Part shown: positions 1 through 8,181 of the stretch, piece by piece
How positions within the stretch are numbered: position 1 is the first letter of the stretch
Layout of the letters: the number at the start of each line of letters is the position of its first letter
The notes under the pieces: model-generated
Told to the model about the DNA's origin: nothing
The model's input: the letters and a program-made list of their open reading frames with translations, nothing else
The model's database searches: none
Assembly (NCBI RefSeq): GCF_021401245.1
Contig: NZ_JACBFY010000002.1
Span: forward strand, 992,001 to 1,056,000
From: Pseudacidovorax sp. NFM-22
GTDB taxonomy: Bacteria > Pseudomonadota > Gammaproteobacteria > Burkholderiales > Burkholderiaceae_C
DNA length: 64,000 nucleotides
Direction: 5' to 3'
Program-made: the position numbers and the translations under genes

Positions 1-394
1 GACCACCTATGCCGAGAACATCGGCGTGATGGCCGCCACGCGCATCTATTCCACGGCCGTGTTCGTGGTGGCCGCCGTCATCGCGCTGGTGCTGGGCTTC
101 AGCCCCAAGTTCGGCGCGCTGATCCAGGCCATTCCGCTGCCGGTGATGGGCGGTGTGTCCATCGTGGTGTTCGGCCTGATCGCCGTGGCCGGCGCCAAGA
201 TCTGGGTCGACAACCGGGTCGACTTTGCGGACAACCGCAACCTGATCGTCGCCGCCATCACGCTGATCGTGGGTACGGGCGACTTCACGCTCAAGTTCGG
301 CCAGTTCGCGCTGGGCGGCATCGGCACCGCGACCTTCGGCGCCCTGCTGCTGTGGGCCATGCTGGGCCGCAGCGCAAACGCCCGGTCACATTGA
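1..394 (+). CDS. Uracil/xanthine permease (NCS2 family), C-terminal fragment
   Basis: The open frame enters from the left edge (first full codon at base 2), so only the last 130 or so residues are present. It begins TTYAENIGVMAATR, the conserved segment of UraA/PyrP-type nucleobase:cation symporters, and continues with hydrophobic membrane segments, a P-L-P-V-M-G-G motif and a hydrophobic tail. Family role: proton-coupled uptake of uracil or a related base across the inner membrane. Substrate cannot be fixed from the fragment. A strong terminator follows the stop codon, so this gene ends its own transcription unit before minC. Confidence 0.85.
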   Translation, partial: TTYAENIGVMAATRIYSTAVFVVAAVIALVLGFSPKFGALIQAIPLPVMGGVSIVVFGLIAVAGAKIWVDNRVDFADNRNLIVAAITLIVGTGDFTLKFGQFALGGIGTATFGALLLWAMLGRSANARSH

Positions 395-441
395 GGCCCC
401 CTGCGCAGCGCCGCCAGGCGGTGCTGCGCCGTTAGACTTCG

Positions 442-472
442 AAGGTTTCGCCGTTCTGGCGAAACCTTTTTT
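442..472 (+). terminator. Rho-independent terminator after the permease
   Basis: Perfect 11-bp stem (AAGGTTTCGCC at 442-452 pairing with 458-468), five-base loop, then a run of six T. It separates the permease from minC. Confidence 0.9.
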
Positions 473-505
473 CATTCACCGTCTTTTTCTCTCCACCGTC
501 CCTCG

Positions 506-1252
506 ATGGCCGATGCTTCCGCCGCACGCGCACGCGCGGTTTTCGAATTCAAGAGTGCCACGCTGCCCCTGGTGGCGGTGATCCTCAAGACCGCCGACCT
601 GTCCGTGCTGACGGCCGCGCTCGACGCGCAACTGGCCGACTCGCCCGATTTCTTCGAGCAGGAGCCGGTGGTGATCGACCTCTCCCAGCTGCCCGAGGAC
701 GAGGCCGCCCGCAGCATCGACTTCAGGAAGCTGCGCACCATCCTCGCGCGGCACCAGACGCAGCCGGTGGCCGTGCGCGGCGCCGATGCGCGCCATGCCC
801 AGGCCGCGCGCGCCGCGGGCCTGGCCATCGCCGCCCTGCCCGGCCCGGCCCCCGCCCGCCCGCCCGAGCCGCCCAGCCCCGCGCCGCAGATCGTGCGCGA
901 AGTGCCGGTGCCGCAAGGCGGCACGCTGCTGATCGACCGGCCGCTGCGCTCGGGCCAGCAGGTCTACGCCCGCGGCGGCGACGTGATCGTCACCGGGCTG
1001 GTGAGCTTCGGCGCCGAGGTCATCGCCGACGGCAATGTGCATGTGTACGCGCCGCTGCGCGGCAAGGCCATCGCCGGGGCGCGCGGCGACACCGGCGCGC
1101 GCATCTTCACCACCTGCCTCGAAGCGCAGCTGGTGGCCGTGGCGGGCGTCTACCGCACCGCCGAGGTGGCCCTGCCCGCGGACGTGGCCGGCAAGCCGGC
1201 GCAGATCCGCCTGCAGGACGACAAGCTTCTGCTGGAAGCCATCACCGGCTGA
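506..1252 (+). CDS. minC: Septum site-determining protein MinC
   Basis: MinC blocks FtsZ polymerisation away from mid-cell and is brought to the membrane by MinD. The 248-residue product has the two expected parts: an N-terminal FtsZ-inhibiting domain (about 1-110), a proline-rich linker (about 112-128), and a C-terminal beta-helical MinD-binding and dimerisation domain (about 136-248) with the RSGQ, GDVIV and [18 protein letters not shown] features. No clear Shine-Dalgarno sequence precedes the ATG, so the start rests on homology. It is the first gene of minC-minD-minE. Confidence 0.96.
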   Translation: MADASAARARAVFEFKSATLPLVAVILKTADLSVLTAALDAQLADSPDFFEQEPVVIDLSQLPEDEAARSIDFRKLRTILARHQTQPVAVRGADARHAQAARAAGLAIAALPGPAPARPPEPPSPAPQIVREVPVPQGGTLLIDRPLRSGQQVYARGGDVIVTGLVSFGAEVIADGNVHVYAPLRGKAIAGARGDTGARIFTTCLEAQLVAVAGVYRTAEVALPADVAGKPAQIRLQDDKLLLEAITG

Positions 1253-1326
1253 TGGCTCCCCGCAAAAAACCCCCCATTCCCCAGCGCAACAAGCGGCGCG
1301 AACCAGTCAAAAAAGGATTCAGGCAA

Positions 1327-2139
1327 ATGACCAAGATCGTGGTGGTGACCTCGGGCAAGGGCGGCGTCGGCAAGACGACCTCCAGCGCGAGCTTCGCATC
1401 GGGCCTGGCCCTCGCGGGCAAGAAGACGGCCGTGATCGACTTCGACGTGGGCCTGCGCAACCTGGACCTGATCATGGGTTGCGAGCGCCGCGTGGTGTAC
1501 GACTTCGTCAACGTGATCCAGGGCGAGGCCAACCTGACGCAGGCCCTGATCAAGGACAAGCTGTGCGACAACCTGTTCGTGCTGGCCGCCTCGCAGACGC
1601 GCGACAAGGAAGCGCTGACGCAGGACGGCGTGGGCCGCGTGCTCGAAGAGCTCAAGACGATGGACTTCGACTACATCGTCTGCGACTCGCCCGCCGGCAT
1701 CGAGACCGGCGCGCTGATGGCCATGCACTTCGCCGACGAGGCGCTGGTGGTGACCAACCCCGAGGTGTCCTCGGTGCGCGACTCCGACCGCATCCTGGGC
1801 ATGCTCAGCTCCAAGACCAAGCGGGCCAAGGACGGTGCCGACCCGATCAAGGAGCACCTGCTCATCACCCGCTACAACCCAACGCGCGTGGCCGACGGCC
1901 AGATGCTGTCGCTGGAGGACATCCAGGACATCCTGCGCATTCCGCTGATCGGCGTGATCCCGGAGTCGGAATCGGTGCTGCAGGCCTCCAACCAGGGCAT
2001 CCCGGCGGTGCACGACAAGGAGAGCGATGTGGCCCAGGCCTACCTGGACGTGGTGGCGCGCTTCCTCGGCGAAGACCGTCCCATGCGTTTCACCGAAGCG
2101 GCCAAGCCCGGCTTCTTCAAGCGAATCTTCGGGAGGTAA
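1327..2139 (+). CDS. minD: Septum site-determining ATPase MinD
   Basis: MinD is the membrane-binding ATPase that carries MinC and oscillates under MinE control. The deviant Walker A motif KGGVGKTT is at residues 11-18, and the C-terminus ends in the amphipathic membrane-targeting helix (about FFKRIFGR). The frame is open to an ATG at 1252 overlapping the minC stop, but the start at 1327 is chosen because the product then begins [13 protein letters not shown] like other MinD proteins and an AAAGGA ribosome site lies just upstream. Length 270 residues is normal. Confidence 0.97.
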   Translation: MTKIVVVTSGKGGVGKTTSSASFASGLALAGKKTAVIDFDVGLRNLDLIMGCERRVVYDFVNVIQGEANLTQALIKDKLCDNLFVLAASQTRDKEALTQDGVGRVLEELKTMDFDYIVCDSPAGIETGALMAMHFADEALVVTNPEVSSVRDSDRILGMLSSKTKRAKDGADPIKEHLLITRYNPTRVADGQMLSLEDIQDILRIPLIGVIPESESVLQASNQGIPAVHDKESDVAQAYLDVVARFLGEDRPMRFTEAAKPGFFKRIFGR

Positions 2140-2144
2140 GGCGC

Positions 2145-2429
2145 ATGTCCTTCCTCTCCTTCCTGCTGGGCGAGAAGAAGAAGTCCGCGGCCGTCGCCAA
2201 GGAACGGCTGCAGATCATCCTGGCCCACGAGCGCGGCATCAACGCGCGCCGGCCCGACTACCTGCCGCAGTTGCAGCGCGAACTGCTGGAGGTGATCTCC
2301 AAGTACGTGTCGATCAAGGCCGAGGACATCAAGGTGCACCTGGAGAAGCAGGACGCGCTGGAAGTGCTCGAGGTCAAGATCGAGCTGCCGGACCTGCCGA
2401 CCGCCGGCTCCACGCCCGCCGCCCGCTGA
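2145..2429 (+). CDS. minE: Cell division topological specificity factor MinE
   Basis: MinE stimulates MinD ATPase and so drives Min oscillation. The 94-residue product starts [10 protein letters not shown] and has the MinD-contacting segment around residues 15-30 ([13 protein letters not shown]) followed by the beta/alpha dimerisation domain. A strong GGAGG ribosome site lies inside the last codons of minD, five bases before the minD stop region, so minE is translationally linked to minD. The alanine-rich last ten residues are a non-conserved tail. Confidence 0.97.
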   Translation: MSFLSFLLGEKKKSAAVAKERLQIILAHERGINARRPDYLPQLQRELLEVISKYVSIKAEDIKVHLEKQDALEVLEVKIELPDLPTAGSTPAAR

Positions 2430-2505
2430 CGCCCGGGCTTTGCGCCCGCGGCGGCTGCGGTTATCGTGGCCGCTCCACCGTATTCACCGAATGGAGAGAC
2501 GCCCG

Positions 2506-3024
2506 ATGGCCACCCGCAAGACCTCCTCGTCCACATCCGCCGGCGACGCCGGCCCGCTGCCCGATCCCATGGCCGCGCTGGCCGGCATGCAGGAGGCGGC
2601 CTCCAAGTCGCTGCAGGAGATGGCCCAGCGCATGCAGGGCATGGACGTGACCGGCACGGCCGCCCTGCTGCTGGAGAACGGCCGCAAGGACATGGAGGCG
2701 ATGGTCAAAGCCAGCGCGATGGCGCGCGAGGGCCTGCAGACCGTGGTGCAGCGCCAGACCGAGATGCTCAAGCAGTCCATCGAGCAGTGGCGCGACACGC
2801 TGCAGGCGATGCCCGGCCAGGACATGAAGGCCCAGCTCGGCAAGATCGACAGCATGGGCCGCGCCGGCTTCCAGCAGGCGCTGGAAGACATCCGCGAACT
2901 GGCCGACCTGACCGCCAAGTCCCAGGCCGAAGCCTTCGAGATCGTGCGCCAGCGCGTCAACGAGAACGTGGAACAGGCCCGCCAGCTGCTGGCCCAGGGC
3001 ATGGACGCGCACAAGAAGCGCTGA
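2506..3024 (+). CDS. Phasin family protein
   Basis: A 172-residue, mostly helical protein. After a disordered Ser/Thr-rich start of about 20 residues it shows amphipathic helices typical of the phasin family (PHA-granule coat proteins): MAALAGMQEAASKSLQEMAQ, then Gln-rich and Glu-rich helices up to a lysine-rich end. In this family such proteins coat polyhydroxyalkanoate granules and limit their size; no PHA synthase gene is in the window. Start chosen at the ATG preceded by GGAGAG. A terminator follows. Confidence 0.82.
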   Translation: MATRKTSSSTSAGDAGPLPDPMAALAGMQEAASKSLQEMAQRMQGMDVTGTAALLLENGRKDMEAMVKASAMAREGLQTVVQRQTEMLKQSIEQWRDTLQAMPGQDMKAQLGKIDSMGRAGFQQALEDIRELADLTAKSQAEAFEIVRQRVNENVEQARQLLAQGMDAHKKR

Positions 3025-3047
3025 GCCCGCCCCCGGCCACCCAACGA

Positions 3048-3073
3048 AAAGAGCCTCCCGCGGGAGGCTCTTT
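3048..3073. terminator. Bidirectional terminator hairpin
   Basis: A perfect 26-base palindrome with arms AAAGAGCCTCCCG (3048-3060) and its complement (3061-3073), A-rich on the left and T-rich on the right, so it can act on both strands. It sits between the convergent phasin and gltI genes. Confidence 0.75.
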
Positions 3074-3164
3074 CAATTGGCAGGTACCGATCGCAGGATC
3101 ATTCGCTCGCCGGCAACCTCGACCCCAAGACTGCACAAGCGGCCGCGGAGCAGGCCATGCCAGT

Positions 3165-3253
3165 GCACCCGCGGAACCGGCTTTGCCGGGCCGGTGGGTG
3201 CGCCCCCGGTAGGGGGCTGGCGAAGCGGCACTACGTGCCGCGCAGCCTGGGGG
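3165..3253 (+). repeat. Dispersed REP-like palindromic repeat, copy 1
   Basis: Contains GCACCCGCGGAACCGG followed by CTTTGCCGGGCCG, then a GCGCCCCC...GGGGG inverted repeat and GCGCAGCCTGGGGG. The same blocks in the same order occur on the opposite strand at 42386-42479. Here it lies just downstream of the gltI stop, a typical 3'-flank position for such elements. Confidence 0.7.
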
Positions 3254-3257
3254 CGAG

Positions 3258-4151
3258 TCAGGTACTCGGCTTGTCGCTGAGCGCCTTGAGGTTGTCCTTC
3301 AGCTCCTTGCTCATCGGCAGCCCGATGGCCTGGTTCTTCGGCGGGATCGGGCCCATGAACCACTTGGCGTACATCTTCTCGAACTCGCCCGACTTCATGA
3401 GGCCGGTGAAGACGCCGTCCACCAGCGCCTTGAACTTCGGATCGTCCTTGCGCAGCATGCAGGCATAGGGCTCCACCTGCAGCGCCTCGCCCACCACCTC
3501 CAGGCTGGCCGGGTCCTTGGCGTTGGCCTTCAGGCCGAAGAGCAGGATGTCGTCCATCGGGAAGGCCGCGGCGCGGTCGCTCTCGACCAGCAGCAGCGCA
3601 TCGGCATGGTCCTTGGTGCCGATGATGTCCAGGTCCAGCTTCTTCTCTTCGTTGTACTTGCGCACGACCAGCATGTTGGTGGTGCCGGTGGTGATGGCCA
3701 CCTTCTTGCCCTTGAGGTCGGCCCAGTCCTTGATGTTGGAACTCTTCTTCACCAGCGCGCGGGTGCCGGTGTAGAAGTGGTTGATGGCGAAGGCCACGTC
3801 CTTGCCGCGGGCGGTGTTGTTGGTGGTGGAGCCGCACTCCAGGTCGATGGTGCCGTTGGTCAGCAGTGGGATGCGGTTCTGCGAGGTGACGGGCATCAGC
3901 GCCACTTCCAGATTGGGCTTGTTGAGCTGCTTCTTGACCTCGGCCACCACGGCATTGCTCAGTTCCACCGCGAAGCCGATGGGCTTGCCGGGCGCTTCCA
4001 GGTAGCTGAAGGGCACCGAGGACTCGCGATAGGCCAGGGTGATCTTGTTGTCCTTGTCGATCTTGGCCAGCGTGTCCTGGCCCTGGGCCTGGGCGGCCTG
4101 CAGGCCGGCGATGCCCAGCAGGGCGGCGGTCATGAGGAGGGAAAGCTTCAT
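3258..4151 (-). CDS. gltI: Glutamate/aspartate ABC transporter periplasmic binding protein
   Basis: A 297-residue type 3 solute-binding protein with a Sec signal peptide (about residues 1-23, cleavage after AQA). Diagnostic stretches match GltI of E. coli: RESSVPFSY near residue 42, SQNRIPLLTNGTIDLECG with STTNN in the ligand-binding lobe, YACMLRKDDP, and KWFMGPIPPKN near the end. It should bind acidic amino acids in the periplasm for an ABC importer, but no permease or ATPase gene is next to it, so the partner lies elsewhere. The start is the ATG preceded by AAAGG; the frame is open much further upstream but that part looks non-coding. Confidence 0.9.
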   Translation of the reverse strand: MKLSLLMTAALLGIAGLQAAQAQGQDTLAKIDKDNKITLAYRESSVPFSYLEAPGKPIGFAVELSNAVVAEVKKQLNKPNLEVALMPVTSQNRIPLLTNGTIDLECGSTTNNTARGKDVAFAINHFYTGTRALVKKSSNIKDWADLKGKKVAITTGTTNMLVVRKYNEEKKLDLDIIGTKDHADALLLVESDRAAAFPMDDILLFGLKANAKDPASLEVVGEALQVEPYACMLRKDDPKFKALVDGVFTGLMKSGEFEKMYAKWFMGPIPPKNQAIGLPMSKELKDNLKALSDKPST

Positions 4152-4456
4152 GGAAACCTTTCTGTCGAAGATGCGTGTGAAGGAAGCGAGCACGACGGAA
4201 GAAGACGGACTCGTCAGGGACCCAAGCAAGGCGCCGGCCAGTGTGGCCGCAGGACCGGGCCGCCGCTCATGGTTTTTTCGCGGCCGGCCATGCCCAAAGC
4301 TTATGGATGCGCGCCGCGCCCCATGAGCTCGCGGCATGGCCCTGGATGGCTTTGGCATTGGCGGCGCGCAAGCACGCTCCGTAGAGTGCGGGTTCACCCT
4401 GACGGGCCAGCCCGCCGCCCTCTTCCGCGTCCCCTCTCCTCCGTCCGCACACCACC
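4152..4456. other. Divergent intergenic region gltI / DadA-like oxidase
   Basis: About 305 bases between two divergently read genes. It should hold both promoters. No convincing hairpin, binding-site palindrome or repeat was seen. Confidence 0.5.
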
Positions 4457-5695
4457 ATGCACATCTGCATCCTCGGCGCCGGCATCGTCGGCCTGGCCAC
4501 CGCGTGGGAACTCCAGGCCCAGGGCCACACCGTGACGGTGGTGGACCGCGCGGCGCCCGGAAGCGGCACCAGCAGCGGCAATGGCGCGCAGCTGAGCTAC
4601 TCCTATGTGGCGCCGCTGGCCGATGCCTCCATCTGGGGCCAGTTGCCGCACCTGATGTTCTCCGCCGATTCGCCGCTGAAGCTGCGTCCCCAGCTGGACC
4701 CGCAGCAGTGGCGCTGGGGACTGGGCTTCATGGCCGCCTGCAACGACCGCAGCGCGGCACGCACGACGCAGGCCCTGCTGCAGCTGGCCGCGGCGAGCCG
4801 CGAGGGCTTCGAGGCCATGCGCGCGCAGCTTCAGCCCGACTGCGACTTTGCCGAGGCCGGCAAGCTGGTGCTCTACGGCAGTGCCGCGGGCGTGCAGGCG
4901 GCACGCCGGCAGGTGGCGCTGCAGCAATCGCTGGGCGGCGCGGCGCAGCGCGTGGTGACGCCGGACGAGGCGGTCGCGCTGGAGCCTGCCCTCGCCGGCT
5001 ATCGCGGCCGCTTCGCCGGCGCGGTCTACACGGCGAGCGAGTGCGTGGCCGATTGCCTGAAGGTGTGCCAGGCGCTCGCTGCGGCCCTGCAGGCGCGCGG
5101 GGTGCAGTTCATCACGGCCGAGGTGCAGGGCTTCGAAGCCTCGCGTGGCCGTGCAAGGGCGGTGCGCACGCGCGAGCAAGGCGCCATCGCCGCCGATGCC
5201 TTCGTGGTCGCCGTCGGCGCCGCCGCGGCGCGCTTCGGCCGCATGCTGGGTGCCTACCTGCCGGTCTACCCGCTCAAGGGCTACAGCATCACGCTGCCGG
5301 TGCACGACACACCCGGTGCCGCGCCGGTGGTGAGCGTGACGGACACGACGCGCAAGACGGTGTTCGCGCGCATCGGCCAGCGGCTGCGCGTGGCCGGCAT
5401 GGCGGAGCTGGTGGGCGAGGACCTGCGCATTCCGCCCGCGCGCATCGCCACGCTGCAGGCGGCCACGCAGGCGGTGTTTCCACAGGCCGCGGTGCAGGGC
5501 GCCGACCCGCAGCCCTGGGCGGGCCTGCGGCCGGCCACGCCCAGCGGACTGCCGCTGGTGGGCCATGCCGGGCGCGCGCCGGCCAACGTGCTGTTCAACG
5601 TCGGACATGGCGCGCTGGGCTTCACGCTGGCCTTCGGCACGGCGCGCCAGGTGGCGCACCTGCTGGCGGCCGACACCGCCCTGGTATCGGCCTGA
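4457..5695 (+). CDS. FAD-dependent D-amino acid dehydrogenase-like oxidoreductase (DadA family)
   Basis: 412 residues. The N-terminus has the FAD dinucleotide-binding motif (ILGAGIVGLATAWEL, residues 5-19), followed by SGTSSGNGAQLSYSYVAPLADA, the conserved region of DadA small subunits, and the C-terminal FAD-contacting segment WAGLRPATPSGLPLVG with NVGHGALGFTLA. DadA enzymes oxidatively deaminate D-amino acids at the inner face of the cytoplasmic membrane, passing electrons to the respiratory chain. Several DadA paralogues with other substrates exist in related bacteria, and no alanine racemase gene is adjacent, so the exact substrate is open. Confidence 0.85.
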   Translation: MHICILGAGIVGLATAWELQAQGHTVTVVDRAAPGSGTSSGNGAQLSYSYVAPLADASIWGQLPHLMFSADSPLKLRPQLDPQQWRWGLGFMAACNDRSAARTTQALLQLAAASREGFEAMRAQLQPDCDFAEAGKLVLYGSAAGVQAARRQVALQQSLGGAAQRVVTPDEAVALEPALAGYRGRFAGAVYTASECVADCLKVCQALAAALQARGVQFITAEVQGFEASRGRARAVRTREQGAIAADAFVVAVGAAAARFGRMLGAYLPVYPLKGYSITLPVHDTPGAAPVVSVTDTTRKTVFARIGQRLRVAGMAELVGEDLRIPPARIATLQAATQAVFPQAAVQGADPQPWAGLRPATPSGLPLVGHAGRAPANVLFNVGHGALGFTLAFGTARQVAHLLAADTALVSA

Positions 5696-5768
5696 AGGAA
5701 CCACGGGAACGGTGCCGGCATGCCCGTCCGCGGGCACGACGCAGGCCTGCGCACGCCCCTGGGCCGCG

Positions 5769-6509
5769 TCAGAAGCGGTAGGTGGCCGACAGGTAGGTCA
5801 CCACGGGGTTGAGCTTGAGCCGCGCCTCGCTGGTGAGCAGCGGCAGGCCGGTCGCCGTGGTGGTGGTGAGCGTCGCCTTGGTCTTGAGTGGGATGTACGA
5901 GACCGACAGCGAGATGCCCCAATGGCGGTCGAACTGCCAGGCGGCGCCCACGTTGAACACCGGCGCGAAGGAGCTGTCGAGCTTGGCCGAGGTGACAGTG
6001 CTCAGCGGTGGCCGTCCGGCCAGGCCGCCGACGGCGCCCTGCAGGCCCGGCGTGAGGCTCACGTCGCTGTACCAGACATAGGTGCCGCCTGCGCCGACGA
6101 AGGGCCGGAAGGCGTCGTTGCCGTTGCCGAAGTAGTACTTGCCCAGGATCGTGGGACTCCACTGCCGCGCCTCGCCCAGCTGGCCCACGCGCGCCAGCGT
6201 GCCTTCGCCATTGAGCTTGAACTTGGGCGGCACGCCGAGCACGCCTTCCACGGCCCAGTTCGGATCGATGAAGTAGACGGCGCTCAGTCCCAGGGTGTCG
6301 GCACTGCTGACACCGGCGCCGGAGCCCGGCACCACGCTGGGAATGGGCGAGGTCACCGTCAGCGGCTTGCTGGAGTCGCGCGGCGAGAAATGGAGCCAGC
6401 CGGCGCCCATGACCCAGTCGCCCGCCTGCTGGGCGAGCGCCGGGGTGGCGGCCAGGCCGCCCAGGGCGGCGAGGGTCAGAGTCTGGAGGAGTCGTTGTTG
6501 TCTCTGCAT
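5769..6509 (-). CDS. OmpW family outer membrane protein
   Basis: 246 residues with a signal peptide (about 1-27, ending ALAQ), then an eight-stranded beta-barrel pattern. Family signatures include GDWVMGAGW near the mature N-terminus, NWAVEGVLGVPPKF, GKYYFGN, PFVGAGGTYVWYSDVSL, WGISLSVSYIPLKTKA, and a terminal aromatic residue (YRF) required for barrel insertion. OmpW forms a narrow hydrophobic channel in the outer membrane and is often stress regulated. AAAGGA lies upstream of the ATG. It ends tail to tail with the DadA-like gene. Confidence 0.9.
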   Translation of the reverse strand: MQRQQRLLQTLTLAALGGLAATPALAQQAGDWVMGAGWLHFSPRDSSKPLTVTSPIPSVVPGSGAGVSSADTLGLSAVYFIDPNWAVEGVLGVPPKFKLNGEGTLARVGQLGEARQWSPTILGKYYFGNGNDAFRPFVGAGGTYVWYSDVSLTPGLQGAVGGLAGRPPLSTVTSAKLDSSFAPVFNVGAAWQFDRHWGISLSVSYIPLKTKATLTTTTATGLPLLTSEARLKLNPVVTYLSATYRF

Positions 6510-6593
6510 GGAAGAGTCCTTTGGATGAGGGATGCGTGCCGTCCACGGGCCGACTCCGGGGTGGAGACGCCGATGCGAACGACCGTTCGCTTT

Positions 6594-7508
6594 TTATCCC
6601 AATTCCGGGGTGGACGCCGTCAGGACTTGTCTTACACACGCGAGCAGCGTGCGCATGGGCACCGACTCGCCCGCCTGCTCGGCCCGCAGCACGCGCACCG
6701 GCACCGGCAACGCCGGCACCAGCGCCAGGCGGTCGACCTTGGCCGGGTCGGCCGACAGCGCCGTGCAGCCGTCCACCAGGGCCGCGCCCAGGCCGTGGTG
6801 GGCCATGGCCAGCGCCGCGTGGTAGGTCTGCACCGTGACCACCGCCTGCAGGCCGACGCCGGCCTCGCGGCAGGCCTGGGCCACGCCCAGCCCGAGCGGA
6901 TCGCGGCCATCCAGCGCGATCACGGGCACGTCGGCCAGGTCGGGCAGCGACAGGCGCCCTGCCTTCACCAACGCCGCCGGCAGCAGGCCGCGCGGCGCCA
7001 CGCAGACCATGCGGCTGTCGGCCACCGGCTCGTTCACCAGGCCCGCATGCGGCAACGCACTGAAGGCGAAGCCGATGTCCGCCTCGCGCAGCAGCAGGGC
7101 CGAGACGATCTGCGGCGTGTGCAGGGCCTCCACGCGGATCGCCACCGCCGGATGCCGGGCGCGGAAGGCGACCAGCGCCCGCGGCAGCACCTCGTGCGTC
7201 AGCGCCATCACCGCCAGGATGCGCAGCTCGCCCGCCACCTCGCCGCCATGGCGCAGCTGGCTGGCCAGGCGCTGCACCTCGTCGAGCTGCGCGAACAGCC
7301 GCTCGATGCGCGGATAGAGCGCCTGCGCCTCGGCCGTGGGAATGAGCCGTCCCTTGGCCCGCCGGAACAACGCGAAGCCCAGCTGCAGCTCGGCGTGCTG
7401 CAGCGTGCGGCTGACCGCCGGCTGCGTGACGTTGATGAGCCGCGCCGCCGCGCTCACGCTGCCGGTGAGCATCACGGCATTGAAGACCTCGATGTGGCGC
7501 AGGCGCAT
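6594..7508 (-). CDS. LysR family transcriptional regulator
   Basis: 304 residues with the LysR plan: winged helix-turn-helix at about 1-60 (RHIEVFNAVMLTGSVSAAAR, TQPAVSR) and a two-lobed effector-binding domain from about 90. The gene starts nine bases after the adenosyltransferase stop on the same strand, so the two are probably co-transcribed. The nearest possible target is ompW just downstream. Ligand unknown. Confidence 0.88.
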   Translation of the reverse strand: MRLRHIEVFNAVMLTGSVSAAARLINVTQPAVSRTLQHAELQLGFALFRRAKGRLIPTAEAQALYPRIERLFAQLDEVQRLASQLRHGGEVAGELRILAVMALTHEVLPRALVAFRARHPAVAIRVEALHTPQIVSALLLREADIGFAFSALPHAGLVNEPVADSRMVCVAPRGLLPAALVKAGRLSLPDLADVPVIALDGRDPLGLGVAQACREAGVGLQAVVTVQTYHAALAMAHHGLGAALVDGCTALSADPAKVDRLALVPALPVPVRVLRAEQAGESVPMRTLLACVRQVLTASTPELG

Positions 7509-7517
7509 GCGGCGCTG

Positions 7518-8102
7518 TCAGTCGCCGGAGGCCGATGCGTCCTGCGCCGCGCGTGCCATGCGCTCGCTCTTCCAGTAGACATCGTCGCCGCCATCCACGC
7601 GGTTGAGCACGCGGGCCAGCACGAAGAGCAGGTCCGAGAGCCGGTTGAGGTAGCGCCGCGGCGCGTCGTTGACCACCTCCACGGCACCCAGCGCGACGAT
7701 GGCCCGCTCGGCCCGGCGGGCCACGGTGCGGCACACATGGGCCTGCGACGCGGCACGCGTGCCGGCCGGCAGGATGAATTCGGCCAGGCGCGGCAGCGTG
7801 GCGTTGTGCGTCTCCAGCGCCTGGTCCAGCTGCAGCAGCGCCTCGTCCTTGAGCAGCGTGTAGCCGGGCATCGCCAGCTCGCCGCCGAGGTTGAAGAGCT
7901 GGTGCTGCACATCGACCAGCAGCTCGCGCACGTCGGCGGGCAGCGGCTCGCAGAGCAACAGGCCGATGTGCGAATTGAGCTCGTCCACGTCGCCCATGGC
8001 ATGCACGCGCAGATGACCCTTGGAGACGCGGGAGTTGTCACCCAGGCCGGTGCTGCCGTCGTCGCCGGTGCGGGTGGCGATCTGGGTGAGGCGGTTGCCC
8101 AT
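7518..8102 (-). CDS. PduO-type cob(I)yrinic acid a,c-diamide adenosyltransferase
   Basis: Transfers the adenosyl group of ATP to reduced cobalamin, making coenzyme B12. The 194-residue product has the ATP-binding N-terminus TRTGDDGSTGLGD (residues 11-23), the structural region HAMGDVDELNSHIGLL, and the C-terminal helices with CRTVARRAERA and NRLSDLLFVLAR that mark this trimeric four-helix family. The start at 8102 is supported by AAGGAAGGA just upstream and by alignment to the family; the frame stays open upstream across the divergent neighbour's start. Part of a two-gene unit with the LysR regulator. Confidence 0.93.
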   Translation of the reverse strand: MGNRLTQIATRTGDDGSTGLGDNSRVSKGHLRVHAMGDVDELNSHIGLLLCEPLPADVRELLVDVQHQLFNLGGELAMPGYTLLKDEALLQLDQALETHNATLPRLAEFILPAGTRAASQAHVCRTVARRAERAIVALGAVEVVNDAPRRYLNRLSDLLFVLARVLNRVDGGDDVYWKSERMARAAQDASASGD

Positions 8103-8181
8103 GCGGAATCCTTCCTTGACTGCGGTTCCTAGAATGGTAGACCGCGCCGGCATATGCCCGGCCGCCTGAAGGAGACACCCC

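Noticed and set aside
5565-8132. Very long plus-strand open frame of about 855 codons
   Set aside because: It runs antisense to ompW, a LysR and the adenosyltransferase, and the translation is Arg/Gln/His-rich without motifs: a GC-rich shadow frame.
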